A DNA stretch of 64,000 nt from positions 11,322,001 through 11,386,000 of the forward strand of contig JAYKKT010000064.1 in assembly GCA_036023115.1 (NCBI GenBank), written 5' to 3'. Source of the DNA: Brasenia schreberi (taxonomy: Eukaryota; Streptophyta; Magnoliopsida; Nymphaeales; Cabombaceae). A program made the translations under genes and the position numbers. Shown in pieces: positions 24,493-53,200 of the stretch (within the stretch, counting starts at the first letter, position 1; each line of letters starts with the position of its first letter). Under the pieces are notes generated by a model. That model saw only the letters and a program-made list of their open reading frames with translations. It ran no database searches and was not told the DNA's origin.

Positions 24493-27400
24493 CAAACAAC
24501 AACAACTAAGCCTTTTCTCATACTAGACGGAGTCAGCTACATGGATTCTTTGTTTCCATAGATATCCATCGTGTGCCATGTTAGCAGTTAACTCACAATA
24601 AGCTAGATCATTCTTTATTGTTTCTTTCCAACACTTTCGTGGTTGTCCTCTAGCTCTTTTAATACTTTCCAAATTTAGCTTTTCATACCTTCTTACAGGT
24701 TTTCTTTTGATCTTCTTTCTATATGTCCAAACCATCTTAAACGATATTCTCTCATTTTATCCTCTATTGGTGCCACTCCTAATTTGTTTCTAATAACCTC
24801 ATTATGTATACGGTCTTTTTTTGTATGACCACTTATCCATCTCAACATCTTCATTTCTATCATAGACATCTTTTGTACATGTTGATGATTAACTGCCCAA
24901 CACTCAAAACCATAAAACATGACAGTTCTAATTGATGCTCTATAATATTTACCTTTTAACTTTAATAGTATCTTCTTATTACAAAGAATACCTATGCTCC
25001 TCTTCATTTTAACCAACTAGCATTAATTCTATGCATAACATCTCCATCAATTCTTCCATCGCTCTAAAAAATTGACTCTAGGTATTTAAAACTTTCCTTT
25101 TGGGGGATGCAATGTGTGTCAATTTTAATTTCTATGTCCTCTGAGGTAACCAAATGATCAAACTTACATTTCATATATTTTGTCTTTGTTCAACTAAGTC
25201 GGAGGCCTTTACTTTCTAATGTTTCTCTCCATAGTTCTAATTTTCTATTAACTTTTTCCTTAGACTCCTCCACTAATACAATGTCATCTGCAAATAACAT
25301 ACACCAAGGTACTTCATCTTGAATATGTTTTGTTAACTCATCAATCACCATTATAAATAAGTATGGACTTAAAGTTGATCCTTGATATAACCCAATATTA
25401 ACTTCAAAGAAGTCTGTCATTCCTTCATGAGTCCTCACACATGTTTTTGCACCATCATACATGTCTCTTATAAGGTTAATGTATATCAATGGGATACATC
25501 TTTTTTTCAAAGTTCTCCAAAGAACCTTCCTCGGTACCTTATCCTAAGTTTTTTCTAGATCAATAAATATCATGTGAAGGTCTTTCTTTCTTGCTCTAAA
25601 ATGTTTCATAAGACGTCTCAAAAGATGAATCGCTTCAACAGTAGATCTGCCTAGCATAAATCCAAATTGCTTCTCTGTTATACTTGATACTTGTCTTAAC
25701 TTACGTCCGATAATTCTTTCCCACAATTTCATAGTATGGCTCATTAACTTGATACATCGATAATTCATACAATTTTGAATGTTTCTCTTGTTCTTATATA
25801 TATGGGTATAAGTGTACTTACTCTCCATTCTTCGGGCATCTTTTGGTTTTTCCATGTTTTATTAAATAGTCTTGTGAGCCAAGTGATTCCTATTTCTCCT
25901 AGTATTTTCCAAACTTCTATAGGAATATCATATGATCCTATCGATTTACCACCCTTCATATGTTTAAGAGCCTATTTTACTTCATTCTTTTGAATATGTC
26001 GGTAGAAATTGTGGTTTATATACTTTTCTGATTTGGCTAACTCTCCTAAGCAATTTTTTCATCTATTTCTTATATCATCATTTGCCACTAGAATTTTTTC
26101 ATCCTCATCCTTGATGCATCTAACATAATTAAGATCTTTAGTTTTCTTATCTCTAGCCCTAGCTATCCTAAAATATCTCTTTCACCCTCTTTTGAGTTGA
26201 GTTTTTTATATAAATTCTCCCAAATTTTAGCTTTTACTTCACTTACGGCCTTTTTCACTTCCTTCTTTGCTTTCTTATAAGCCTCTAAAGTTTCACTAGT
26301 TTTCTCAGCATAATGTAATTTGTAGCATGCCCTCTTTGCCTTGATTTTATTTTGCACTACTTCACTCTACCACCAAGCTTCTTTTTGTGCTAGTACACCT
26401 CCCTTAGATACACCTAACATCTTTTATCACTTTTCTAATATGTATAGCCATATTGTTCCACATATCACAGGATGTACCAACATAATTCCAAACATCTCCT
26501 TGAAGGACTTTCTATTTAAATATATCTTCTTTCTCACTTTTGAGGTTCCACTATTTAGTCCAAATAGCTCGATGCACTCTTTTCTTCTTTGTCCATTTTT
26601 TTATTTGTAAATCCATAACTAAAAGTCGATGTTGGGTGGTTAGGCTTTCTCTTAAAATTACCTTGCAATCTTTACAACACGCTCTATCTTTTTTTCTACA
26701 AATAAAGTAATCAATTTGTGTTTGTGATAAGCCACCCTTATAAGTAATTAAATGTTATCTCGTTTTTTGAAGATTGTATTGACTATAAAGAGATAAAATA
26801 CCATAACAAAATTTAAAATCTCCCCACCTTCCTCATTTATATCCCCAAAACCAAAGTTTCCATGAATACCTTGATATCCTAATGCCTCTTTACCGACATG
26901 TCCATTTAAGTCTTCTCCTAAACAAATCATCTCCCTTTATGGAATCTTTTGAATCACCTTATCTAACTCTTCTCAAAAAGTTGTCTTTATACTATATTTT
27001 AGTCCTACTTGGGGTGCGTAAGTATAAACTATATTCAAAACCTCTGCTCCTAACACTAATTTCAATGTCATGATTTGGTCACCATATCGTTGTATGTCTA
27101 CTACACTATCCTTTAAATCTTTATTTATGATAATACCAACTCCGTTTCGAGTATTTTCTTTACCTAAGTACCATAATTTAAAACCTGTATCCTCTATTTC
27201 CTTTGCTTTTTTTCCAACCCATTTTGTATCTTGTAAACATAGAATATGAATCTTTCTCCAAATCATAGTATCTACCACTTCCATTAGCTTACCGGATAAT
27301 GTTCTGATATTCCAAGAACCAATACGAATTTTATTATCTAGGACTAGCTTCCTCACCCCTCGTATCCGTCCATGTTCAAAATGCGAAGACCCTCTCTGAA

Positions 27401-27723
27401 AATTATTCGCTACATTCGGATGGCAATGTAGCGGGACTAACTTCTTTACCCACACCCATCCATGATGTGGGAACCCTCTCTGCAATTGATTCACTATATT
27501 TGGGCAAAAATGTAGTGACCCTTACTTACTTATTACTGCATTCGGGCTCTACAGCACGTCGTTAAGCAGGGACGACCCAAAACAATACTCATAACTTTTG
27601 TAATCCATGTTATAAAATCCGACAAAGTTTTACGCTGGCTGTCAGAAGCCTAACACAACCCTCCTCCTCTATTCGGGCTTGAGGCCGACAATGCAAGGAT
27701 GATCTCTTACATGAGTGGAGTTT
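24493..27723 (-). mobile_element. RTE-type LINE copy B, near full length (3.2 kb)
   Basis: The best full-length representative. Reading leftwards on the minus strand: a 5' leader (27723-27500), an AP-type endonuclease (IRIGSWNIRTLSGK, LCLQDTKWVG, GEDLNGHVG, 27390-26700), a linker, the reverse transcriptase ([44 protein letters not shown], 25960-25190), the C-terminal segment, and the 3' end with CAA (TTG) repeats at 24494-24507. Size, single-ORF layout and TTG tail fit the RTE clade. The flanks CTCTTCTAAAATACCT (24477-24492) and CTCTTCTAAAGTACGT (27724-27739) look like a 16-bp TSD with two mismatches. Several frameshifts and stops make it inactive. Annotation pipelines often mislabel such endonuclease ORFs as craniofacial development protein 2. 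Confidence 0.93.
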
Positions 27724-28012
27724 CTCTTCTAAAGTACGTGAACTTTTTCTTTTTCTTTTTACAATCGAGAGGTTGAAGCCACACCACACACCCCTCGTGT
27801 ATTTAATTAATGACCTTTAACTTGTGAGTGAGACCCCTCGCCACTAAAAGTTATTTGTTTTTTATACTCTTTTAGAATACTTAACTTTTTTCGATCTTTT
27901 TTCTTTTCTTCTCTTTTCTTTTTCAATGAAGAGGCTGAAGCCACACCACACACCCCTCCGGTATTTAATTCATGACCTTTAACGTGTGAGTGAGACCCCA
28001 CGTCCTCTCATG
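27724..28012 (-). repeat. Tandem duplication carrying two SINE-family-1-like copies
   Basis: A unit of about 145 bp is present twice (27724-27865 and 27866-28012). Each has the block GAAGCCACACCACACACCCC and ends with GAGTGAGACCCC. On the minus strand the units share CTCAC, GTTAAAGGTCA and GGCTTCAGCCTC with the SINE-like family at 12962, so they are probably antisense relatives. Confidence 0.5.
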
Positions 28013-28751
28013 AACATACATACAAACAAATTCTCATAGTAGTCTGAATAGGTAGAAATAGGCGGTTTCAGTTAGCTCAGAACCTAGGACTATAACTGAA
28101 CCAGTTTAAGATTGGTTTTGAAAATCTCGGTTTTGGTTTGAGTCAAAACCGTCAGAACCGATAATTTTACTAAAAACCTAATTTTATAAAAAATATTTTA
28201 AAAAATATTGGAACCATCGATTTCAATTTAGATCCTGTTCCAGTTTTGTAATAAGTGAAACCAAAATCGGACCTAGTAAATCTCAGTTCCGGTTTAGAGT
28301 TCAACTCATTTTTTGGTTTGATTTGGTTTCGATTGAAACCTTAGAACCAATTAAGAACCGACCATGTCTAAGTGGAAGTGAGATGCTGTATAAAGAAATG
28401 TGGAAGCGCGATGCTGGATAAAGAAATGATCCAAACTGAAAGCACTATTGTAGGAGAGATCATGAAAGACTCAAAGGGGAGACAAGATCACAGAAACAAA
28501 AACTTCGATACAGTTTCGAGTCCATGTATGGCAGTTTTAGATGCTAAAGATGGTCGGTCGATACGGCGAACGTCAGTCCGAGAGTTTGAGACAAAATGAA
28601 GAGCAGGTGAAGTGGGGGTTGGCAGGCGCAATTTAATTGACGAAAATCTCCCGTCGTTGCCGCGTTGTTGCAACCGATAAGGGAGAAGGCGTTTCCTTTG
28701 CAGGGGGACTAAGGAGACAGTAGGACACACACACACACAGAGGTTTTGCCA
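28013..28751. other. Upstream region of the MLO gene, with a decayed repeat
   Basis: About 28060-28369 is filled with GGTTTTGGTTT/AAACCG words and ends CCGACCATGTCTA, close to the 3' end of the hAT MITE at 45169-45378; a 5' end was not found. From 28370 to 28751 lies the probable promoter and 5' UTR, with a short CA run just before the ATG. Confidence 0.4.
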
Positions 28752-44171
<15,420 letters not shown>

Positions 44172-44719
44172 AGTTGGGCCCATGGAAATTGAATTGAAAA
44201 TCGCACACCTGCAATCCCACAACAGAGATTTGATCACACACTGAAGAAACTCAGCCCTGCTTGTTATTCCTATCGCAGGTCACCCATATAGATGTTATTC
44301 TTGTGCCATTTTTCAAGTAAAGAATGTAATTTCACATACAGTATATTCGATCACAGTTTCATCAGAGAAGCAGTTTTTGGTTGCCTGTTCTTCAGTTAGA
44401 GACGCTCTTGTAATAAAAGTATATTCTTTTGTGGTAATTAAATATTTTATGCTTGTTTCCACCATAACGACATGGATATGAAAGTGACAAGTGAACTTGG
44501 GCGGGACACCAAGCAAAGGTATTGAGTTTGAGCCTTCGAGAGGAGGCACCATCTCTGGTAGAGTTTTAACCCCTGAAGCAGGCGGACCTGGGCTCGAACC
44601 AGTTACCAGTGCTTGTATAAAAAGATCAAAGAAATGCAGTGGGAGGGACATTCAGGTTGTCCTTGTAGTACTCCCATGCATATTGGTTTCAACAATAATT
44701 TGTGTTAGAAGTGCAGAAA
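44172..44719. other. MLO 3' UTR and downstream DNA
   Basis: A polyadenylation hexamer AATAAA at 44412 suggests the transcript end. Beyond it no gene is seen; a GGGCTCGAACC word near 44593 may belong to another tRNA-like repeat. Confidence 0.5.
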
Positions 44720-44832
44720 GAGTAATAGCTCACCTGGCTATGGGTTTAACTCAGAAGTTGCAGGTTATGAGTCCAATACCCGGGGCATGCATCTGGCTTC
44801 GGCCTCCCATTATACCAACAAAAAGGTTTAAA
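44720..44832 (+). mobile_element. SINE-like repeat family 1, copy c
   Basis: Shares TAATAGCTCACCTGGCTA, the AGAAGTTGCAGGTTATGAGT block, GCATCTGGCTTCGGCCTCCC and the ending TATACCAACAAAAAG with the other copies. Confidence 0.5.
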
Positions 44833-45168
44833 GGTAGGTGTGGGAAGTGATCTACGCAGTTCCTGAGAACACTGACAAGGAAGAGTGCTCGAACTCATGT
44901 ATGTTGTGTTCAAGAGAACCTTATTTTTGTAGAACAAATTTTTTTCTCGGAAGATATGGATGCTTTTCGCACTGCGAAGTGAGTCACAATCGTGGTGTTT
45001 CAACACCATCATATAAAGGTAGTTGTTGCCATGAATTGAAAACATCCATTCAAGTCCAGACCCATTGTATCACAATCCAAGTCTTATATTTTGGTAGTCA
45101 TGCTTGCAATCCAAAGTGGAAGAGACAAATTTCAATGTCTTTTTTGTTAAAATCAATATTATCTTGCA

Positions 45169-45378
45169 TAGGCATGTCCGGTTCCGGGTAAGCCGGAACC
45201 GGCTGTTTTGCTTTGTCCGGACATTCCCTCGAATCAGTAAATTTATTAAAAAAATGTATTTTTATAAGAAAAACAACAAAAAAATACCGGAACCTGTGGC
45301 TTGTAATCTCCGGTTCCGGTTTGCTAAAGGGTAAAACAGGAACCAGGCCGGATGCTGGTTAGGAACTGGTCATGTCTA
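45169..45378. mobile_element. 210-bp hAT MITE with perfect 8-bp TSD
   Basis: Terminal inverted repeats TAGGCATGTCCGGTTCC and, reversed from the other end, TAGACATGACCAGTTCC (three mismatches in 17). ATCTTGCA flanks both sides (45161-45168, 45379-45386). The interior has no coding capacity and repeats the word CCGGAACC. TSD length and TAG ends place it among non-autonomous hAT elements. Confidence 0.9.
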
Positions 45379-45386
45379 ATCTTGCA

Positions 45387-46130
45387 TATCTACTTGCCAT
45401 TAAGCGCATGTCTGATAGGGAGATGGATTCCAGTTCACCTGAGAGATGGAATCCATCCCTTTCTATAATTTTGAATGAGGCAAACAGACACTAAATTCGG
45501 AAATACTTTTGCATTTCATTGATTTGGATTTTTACCTGCAGGTTTTTGGTGAAAATATTGTCAAGTTGATCCTAACACTCTCTACTTTTTGCATGCTCAG
45601 TAGAAAGGAGCAGTTGGTCCTGACACTTTCTACTTTTTGCAGAAAGGATCATGCTATCTTGGATAGGGTTCATAGATGAATATAGCTGCTCATACTTTGG
45701 CTTGGTTTGATGAACTCAAGGATCTCATGAAACCAAACCAAACTGCTTAAACCAAACAAAATCTGTACTTTTCATACTTGCATTTAATACACAACATTAC
45801 ATTTCACTTTTAAATTCAAATTTCTACCATTGATCATGTAGAGATCTTCGAGTGGATATAAATACAAATGAGTTTGAACAAGAACCACTATTTATATTAT
45901 ATCTATATATATAACTTTGTAGCATGTTATATATATATATATTATATATATATATATATATACATGCTCGTAAAATCCGGACCATATATATGAATAATCT
46001 GATTGCTCATGATCCTTAGTGATATACATATAAATGCTCATGTAAAACTTTATAAGTTTGTTTGTTATACCATAATTTTGATATGGTGTTACTTCATATT
46101 GATTACAACCATCACACATTTACAAAACAT
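45387..46130. other. Intergenic AT-rich DNA
   Basis: No gene seen; a (TA)n-rich patch lies at about 45929-45961. Confidence 0.5.
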
Positions 46131-46235
46131 AAGCAACAGCTCACTGGGTTCGGGGGTTCGACCGATAAGTTGGAAGTCATGAGCGGCGCGAGCCTCTTGC
46201 TTCGACCTACCTCTTGTACCAAAAACAAAAGCTTT
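46131..46235 (+). mobile_element. SINE-like repeat family 1, copy d
   Basis: Contains CAACAGCTCACTGGGTT, TAAGTTGGAAGTCATGAGC and the ending TTGTACCAAAAACAAAAG. It is followed to about 46375 by TGGCTC/GCTCG-rich sequence ending ACCAGCCCTA, probably a separate decayed hAT fragment. Confidence 0.45.
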
Positions 46236-46896
46236 AACAAGGAGCTCGTTTTTGGCTCGTTTAACTTTTTATTTAGTTCATGTTTGGGTTGAAAATGGCT
46301 CAAACGAGGTGAACATGGAAGACAAGCTAAGCTAGCCACATCGTTGGACTTAGGCATGTTTACCAGCCCTAAAACCGCTAAAACGAAACCTCAAATCAGC
46401 AGAGGTAGTGATCTGTTAATTATCTTGAATTAGGTCCCCTTTCAAGAATTAATAAATCAGTTTCCTTCATATGAGGTAAACACCCCGTCTTTTAAGATGG
46501 TGGCAGAAGATTGAAGATCCTCCTTGACCTTTAGCTTCATCAAGTGTCAGCAGAAACTAAAACCCCCAAGCTAAAACCAACGTTTCCCCAGTCCATCGAC
46601 ACGTAGGTGGAGTGTAGCACAGGTGCTCTCTCTCTCTCTCCTGTGCTCTGCCTGGTAATCCAACAAGAGTATGGATTTTCCTCGATCGTTGTCTTATCTG
46701 CCACTAATGGTTATATTCACCGCGTTTGATGTTTGAGCGGTTCCCCTGTCTTGATCGATGATTTTCTTCCTTTCGTGCTTTTGGGGGTTTCTCTGTCTTG
46801 ATCTGTTTCGCGATTACCATATGCAATGAAGTTTCTATTGATTGAATGCATGTATCCTTCTCGATTGCAACTTTTGCGACTAGGGTTTTTGTTTAT

Positions 46897-46956
46897 TTCT
46901 TTCCATCTGTTGTTATTTGGGCGTGATTCTTTCCATCTGTTGTTATTTGGGCGTGA
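46897..46956. repeat. Perfect 30-bp tandem duplication upstream of the zinc-knuckle gene
   Basis: The unit beginning TTCTTTCCATCTGTTGTTAT occurs twice in a row (46897-46926, 46927-46956) without a mismatch. It lies in the probable promoter or 5' UTR of the gene starting at 47252. Confidence 0.9.
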
Positions 46957-47251
46957 GGGGGCGGGTGATAGGTGGTCTTTCTGGTGTGTTGATGAATTTG
47001 TGGATTTGAAATTTTGAATGATGCGTTGTGGATTTGAGATTTTGGCATCGGCTGATGTGTTTTGGGGGTAGTGACTGTGTGGTAGATGATGGCGTGTGTT
47101 GCCTAAGGTTATGAAGGTAGCGTTTCGGTTGTAATGGTTATGAATGTGCAGAGAGGAGGTGAAGGAGGAAGAATTGGTGCTGTTGGTCTTGGTAGAGTTG
47201 GTCGTGTGGAGGCGGGTGTGTTATTTTTGACTGTTTGTTTGGATTCGAAGA

Positions 47252-50200
47252 ATGGATTCAAGGAGCCGAAGTCCGCGATCAAGGAGCCGGAGCCCGCCGA
47301 GAGTTCACCGGAGCCGTGACAGCTACCGTTACTCGAACAGAGATGCGCCTTACCGGCGGGATTTTCGTGGGAGTTCCAGGTCTCATGCGTTTTCTTTATC
47401 ATTTGTTCCCTTATGTGTTCAGGAATGATTGTCATGTTTTTGGTGCTGGATGTATGTTTTCCCTCAGGAGTGAAAGATCACCAATCAGTTGCATCTGTTT
47501 TCACGGCTGTCTAGGATTCTCTTTCTATGCCACGTATCCGGATATGCTCTTTATATTCCACACTCTGGAGGATATTTTCAATTATTCTGGTCTTATGCGT
47601 TTAGTGCAGACTAAGTTAAACGGTTTTATATGCTTGATGAAAGGGTAATGTTTAATGTTTGTTGCTTATGAGCCATGTTCTAAGGCGCACTTTTTCTTTC
47701 TCTACCATATACTTTTATCTGAGCGGTCCATTTTGGGTCTCTATAAAGTGTTCTGGTGTGCACCATTTCAAGGCGGAAAGCTAAATGGGTTAATTCTGTG
47801 TTTCAAATGTCATATTGCATAATTCAGTGAGGTACAATCAATTTTTCCCATTAATCTGTCTGAATTACACTGTATCATTGTTGTATTATTATTTTTAAAT
47901 TAAGTTTTTTTTCCGTTAGTGAAGAAATACAGTGTTATAGCTTGGCAAGATTTATACGTACCCAAATCCTCTATGGTACAAGGTCTGGTGATACTCAGAA
48001 CACTTACTGAATTCTGTTCTCCTCTGTGTATCATTTTCTAATATGCAGCTATTATTGAAAGCTAGGTGAAATCATTAAGTTGGTTCTATGTGCGTAACTT
48101 CATTATGAATTTGTCATTTGCAGTTTTAAAAAGACCACAAGGGGCATACAAGCACAGGTCAAGGATTTAATTATTGGTTATAAGTAGGGGTTGTAACGAA
48201 GACGATACTTCAACGTGTTGAATGGAGTAGCGGATATCCAATACACGTATACAACAATCATGAATCACCAAAGGATGACTATGAAAACCCTTAGAAAATG
48301 TTAGAATAATAGCAAATACACTCAAAAGAATGTATATAAATTGACCCATAAGACTTAACCTTTATTGAATAGAAGGTAAGTATTTATAAAGTGGAGAAGA
48401 GAGAGAGGAATGAAAGTGGTAGTGGGCAGCCAACAACATTAAGCTGTTGGATGTTGAAAATAGTTGTTGGGCAGGGCCCGCCCCCTTGTTTGGCTCGGGT
48501 GGCCTTGGTGCTTGATTACATGTAAGTAAACTTTCATAATGAGAAAAATATAGTAAAATATATAGATAAATACATGTATTTTAACACCCCCTCAAATTGA
48601 CGGTATCATCATCGAAAGTGCTAATTACAAATTGAAAGCATGGGCTAGTAGTGATTTGTGAAGACGTGTAAGTTGATACTCGGATATGACAAAGTGTAGC
48701 GCCAAGTATCTTTGTAGGTGTTCTTTCTGTGCTCTTCCAAAATGTAGTGACAATACATCTTGATGTGTTTGGTGCGTTCATGAAATGTATTGTTGTTGGC
48801 TATATAAATAACACTTTTGTTGTCACAATACATTATAGGAGTAACTTAAAGTGATGCTCCAAGATCTTGAAGAAATCTTTTTAGCCAGGTTAGTTCTCTA
48901 GTTGTGTTGGCCATTATTATGCATTCTGCTTCAGTAGATGAGAGCAACACCTTTTGTTGCCTTTTGAATCCCCATGAGATAAAAGGGTATTTAAGAAAGA
49001 TGCAGTAGCTTGTTTTAGAGTGTCACCATCCCAGTCGGCATCAATATATACAATTAATTGAGATAGGGAGGAAGAGGATAAGAATACTCCATTTTTAGTG
49101 GTATGTCGGATATATCATATGATCCGTAATGCGACACTAATACACAAAGTGGTAGGTACATGCTTAATAGTATGTACAATATGAGTGATGTCGAGACGAG
49201 TGATGGTCAGGTAGGAATTAGGATAATGATGACAATGATCCGACCATCAGTTTCTAAGGAGTGGGATCCCTTAGTGCTTCACCATCTTTTTTAGTTAATC
49301 ACCTCAGGTGTCTCTCTCAACTGCCTTGTCATCTGGTAGTCCACATCTAACAACAACATCATTAGCAAATTTAGTTTGAAACAAAAAAGAAACCTCTATA
49401 ATTTCTTATTACCTCAATACCCAAAAAGTATCGTAGATGTCCAAGATCCTTCATTTCAAATGCCCTACCAAGGTTTTTAGCATTTAAAGCTTTTGGTTCA
49501 TGAATAGTGGGGATGGTTTTGGGATATTCTGTAGTGGGATTCCAACAACTTCTAATGGAGATATTCTTAATAACTTATTTTTGAACCAATTGGATGAATT
49601 GAGAAATTGGTCTTATCATGAACCTGGTGTGCCGAGTGGGTCCTGTTGATGAATTTGGACTGATGTCCACATCAGTTTCATAAGAAACTAATCTATTAGA
49701 GTCTAGAATACCTATTGGATTTTCTTGGAGTAGGTTCAATGGTTTCGAGAACTCCGCCCAAGAAAGGGATCACCCTTGCATTGCCGGTCCCAAGCCCGGA
49801 TAAAGGAAGAGGGTTGTGTTAGACTTTCGACAGCCAACGTAAAACTTCATCGAATTTTATAACATGGATTACAAAAATTATGAGCATTGCTTTGGGGCGT
49901 CCCCACCTAGTGACGTGCTGTAGAGCCTGAATGCAACAATAAGTAAGCAAGGGCCACTACATATTCGCCCGAATATGGTGAATAATTTGCAAAGAGGGTT
50001 CTTGGAATATCGAAACATTATCCGGTAAGCTAATGGAGGTGGTAGATACTATGATTCGGAGAAAGATTCATATTCTATGTTTACAAGAGACAAAGTGGGT
50101 TGGAGAAAAAGCAAAGGAGATAGAGGATATAGGTTTTAAATTATGGTACTCAAGTAAGGAAAAGGCTCGAAACAGAGTTGGTATTATCATAAATAAAGAT

Positions 50201-53200
50201 CTAAAGGATAGTGTAGTAGACATACAACGATATGGCGACTGAATCATGACGTTGAAATTAGTGTTAGGAGGAGAGGTTTTGAATATAGTTTGTGCTTACG
50301 CACCCCAAGTAGGACTAGAAGATAGTATAAAGACATCTTTTTGAGAAGAGTTAGATAAGGTGATTTAAAGGATTTCACACAGGAAGATGATTTGTTTAGG
50401 AGGAGACTTAAATGGACATGCTGGTAAAGAGGCATTAGGATATCAAGGTATTCATGGAAACTTTGGTTTTGGAGATATAAATGAGGAAGGTAGGGATATT
50501 TTAAATTTTGCTATGACATTTGATCTCTTTATAGTCAATACAATCTTCAAAAAACAAGATGAACATTTAATTACTTATAAGAGTGGCTTATCACAAACAC
50601 AAATTGATTACTTTATTTGTAGAAAAAAAAGATAGAGCGTGATTGCAAGGTAATTCCAGGAGAAAGCTTAACCACCCAACATCGACTTTTAGTTATGGAT
50701 TTACAAATAATAAAATGGGCAAAGAAGAAAAGAGTGCATCGAGCTATTCGGACTAAATGGTGGAACCTCAAAAGTGAGAAAGAAGATATATTTAAACAGA
50801 AAGTCCTTCAAGGAGATGTTTGGAATTATGTTGGTACACCCTGTGATATGTGGGACAATATGGGTATACATATTAGGAAAGTGGCAAAAGATGTGTTAGG
50901 TGTATCTAAGGGAGGTGTATCGGCACAAAAAGAAGGTTAGTGGTGGAGTGAAGTAGTGCAAAATAAAAAGGCAAAGAGGGCATGTTACAAATTACATTAT
51001 GCTAAGAAAACTAGTGAAACTTTAGAGGCTTATAAGAAAACAAAGAAGGAAGCGAAAATGGCCGTCAGTGAAGCAAAAAACTAAAATTTAGAAGGATTTA
51101 TATAAAAAAACTCAACTCAAAAGAGGGTGAAAGAGATATTTTTAAGATAGCTAGGGCTAGAGACAAGAAAACTAAAGATTTTAATTATGTTAGATGTATC
51201 CAAGACGAGGATGAAAAAATTCTATTGGCAAATGATATAAGAAATAGATGAAAAACCTATTTTTATGAGCTTTTTAATGAAAATAAAGATGTTAGTATTA
51301 GCTTAGGAGAGTTAGCCAAATCAGAAAAGTATATAAACCAGTGTTGTTTGACGTGTATCGTATCGCGTATCGCTGGGCTCCACGATACGGGCGTATCGTA
51401 TCATACTTTAATATTAAAATAATACAAAAATTATTTAAAAAATCAAGAAAATTAGTAAAAATCTGAAAAAAATATGGAAAAATCTGATAATTGCTTTAAA
51501 TTCATATAATGCAAAGTTTAGCACAGATTGAATATTCAACATTGAACAATTGCATCCAAAATTACATATTTTGAAGCAAAAAATGAAATACATTTACATT
51601 TTACATATTGTAAATTTGTATCAGGATTAATAACTAAATAATCTTCATCTTCTACTTGATAAAGATTCAAAGTTTCTCATCACCTTCCGCTTTAAAATGA
51701 AAATCTTCATCTCCTTCGTGATGTTGTTGCACTTCAAATTAATTCATGCAATGTCTTCTTCTGTTTGGAGTGCATTTTCTTCGTTATCTTCCATAATCCA
51801 CTCATCTAATATATCAAAATTAACAAACTGCAATCTTTGTACATGTAGTTGTCATATTTGCTAATTTTCATATGTGAGCAAAACAATGAGCTCAATTTCT
51901 TTGATTATTGACTCTATGACACCTCAGTGATGTGATATTATTACTTGATGATATCCCTTTTTCTCTTACGACTAGCTTTTTAACTAATGCTTGAGCTTCA
52001 TTTCTCACTTCACATAAGGTGAACCCTAAAATAGTGAAGTTGTGAAATGCCCACTCAATGAATCGAGACAACCAAATGTTTTTAATTGTTTGCGATCTCA
52101 TGAAATTAGAAACTGCTAGCAGAAATATACCTAAAAGTTGGCAACATAAAGGAAAATGATTTTGTCACAAATTTTATTTGTTTATAAAAAAAATTGAAAA
52201 AAAAATTTGAAAAAAAAAATTGATTTTTTTGGCCGTATCACCCGTATCGTATGATACGACACGATAACCTGTATCTTACGATACAGGTTACCATATCGTA
52301 TCGTGGCTTCCCATGATACGATACGATATGGTGCGATACAGATAATACTGATATAAACCACAATTTCTACCGACGTATTCAAAATAATGAAGTAAAGGAG
52401 GCTCTTAAACATATGAAGGGTGGTAAATTAGTAGGACCATATAATATTCCTATAGAAGTTTGGAAAATACTAGGAGAAATAGGAATCACTTGGCTCACAA
52501 GACTATTTAATGAAATATGAAAAAATCATTTAAGATGGTTTGGACATATACAAAGAAGATCAAAAGAACCTTTAAGAAGGTATGAAAAACTAAATTTGAA
52601 AAGTATTAAAAGAGCTAGAGGACGACCACAAAAGTGTTGGAAAGAAACAATAAAGAATGATCTAGCTTATTGTGAGTTAACTGTTAACATGGCACACGAT
52701 AGGGATATGTGGAAACAAAGAATCCATGTAGCCGACCCCATCTAGTAAGGGAAAAGGCTTAGTTTGTTGTTGTAATTTGTTGTAGGTGCAATGGTTTCGA
52801 GAACTCCGCTCATATAAGGTATCACCCTTGCATGGCCGGTCCCAAGCCCGAATAAAGGAGGAGGATTGCGTTAGGATTTTGACAGTCAATGTAAAAGTTT
52901 GTTGGATTTTTATACTATAGATTATACAAATTATGAGCATTGCGTTGGGTCACCCCCTCTTAGCAACGCACAATAGAGCCCGAATGCTAAGCAAGGGCTT
53001 CTACATTTTTGCTCGGATGTAGTAAATCAATTGCAAAGAAGGTTCTTATATCATGGACGAGTGTGAGTAAAGAAGTTAGTCTTGCTATATTTTCATCCGA
53101 ATGTAGTGAATAAATTGTAAAGAGGGTCTTTATATTTTCAGTATGGACGGATGTCGGGGATAAAGAAGCTTATCTTAGATAATAAGATCTTATTGGCTCT

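Noticed and set aside
26973..27494. Host gene similar to craniofacial development protein 2
   Set aside because: This is a LINE endonuclease ORF, part of a 3.2-kb element with reverse transcriptase and a 16-bp TSD.
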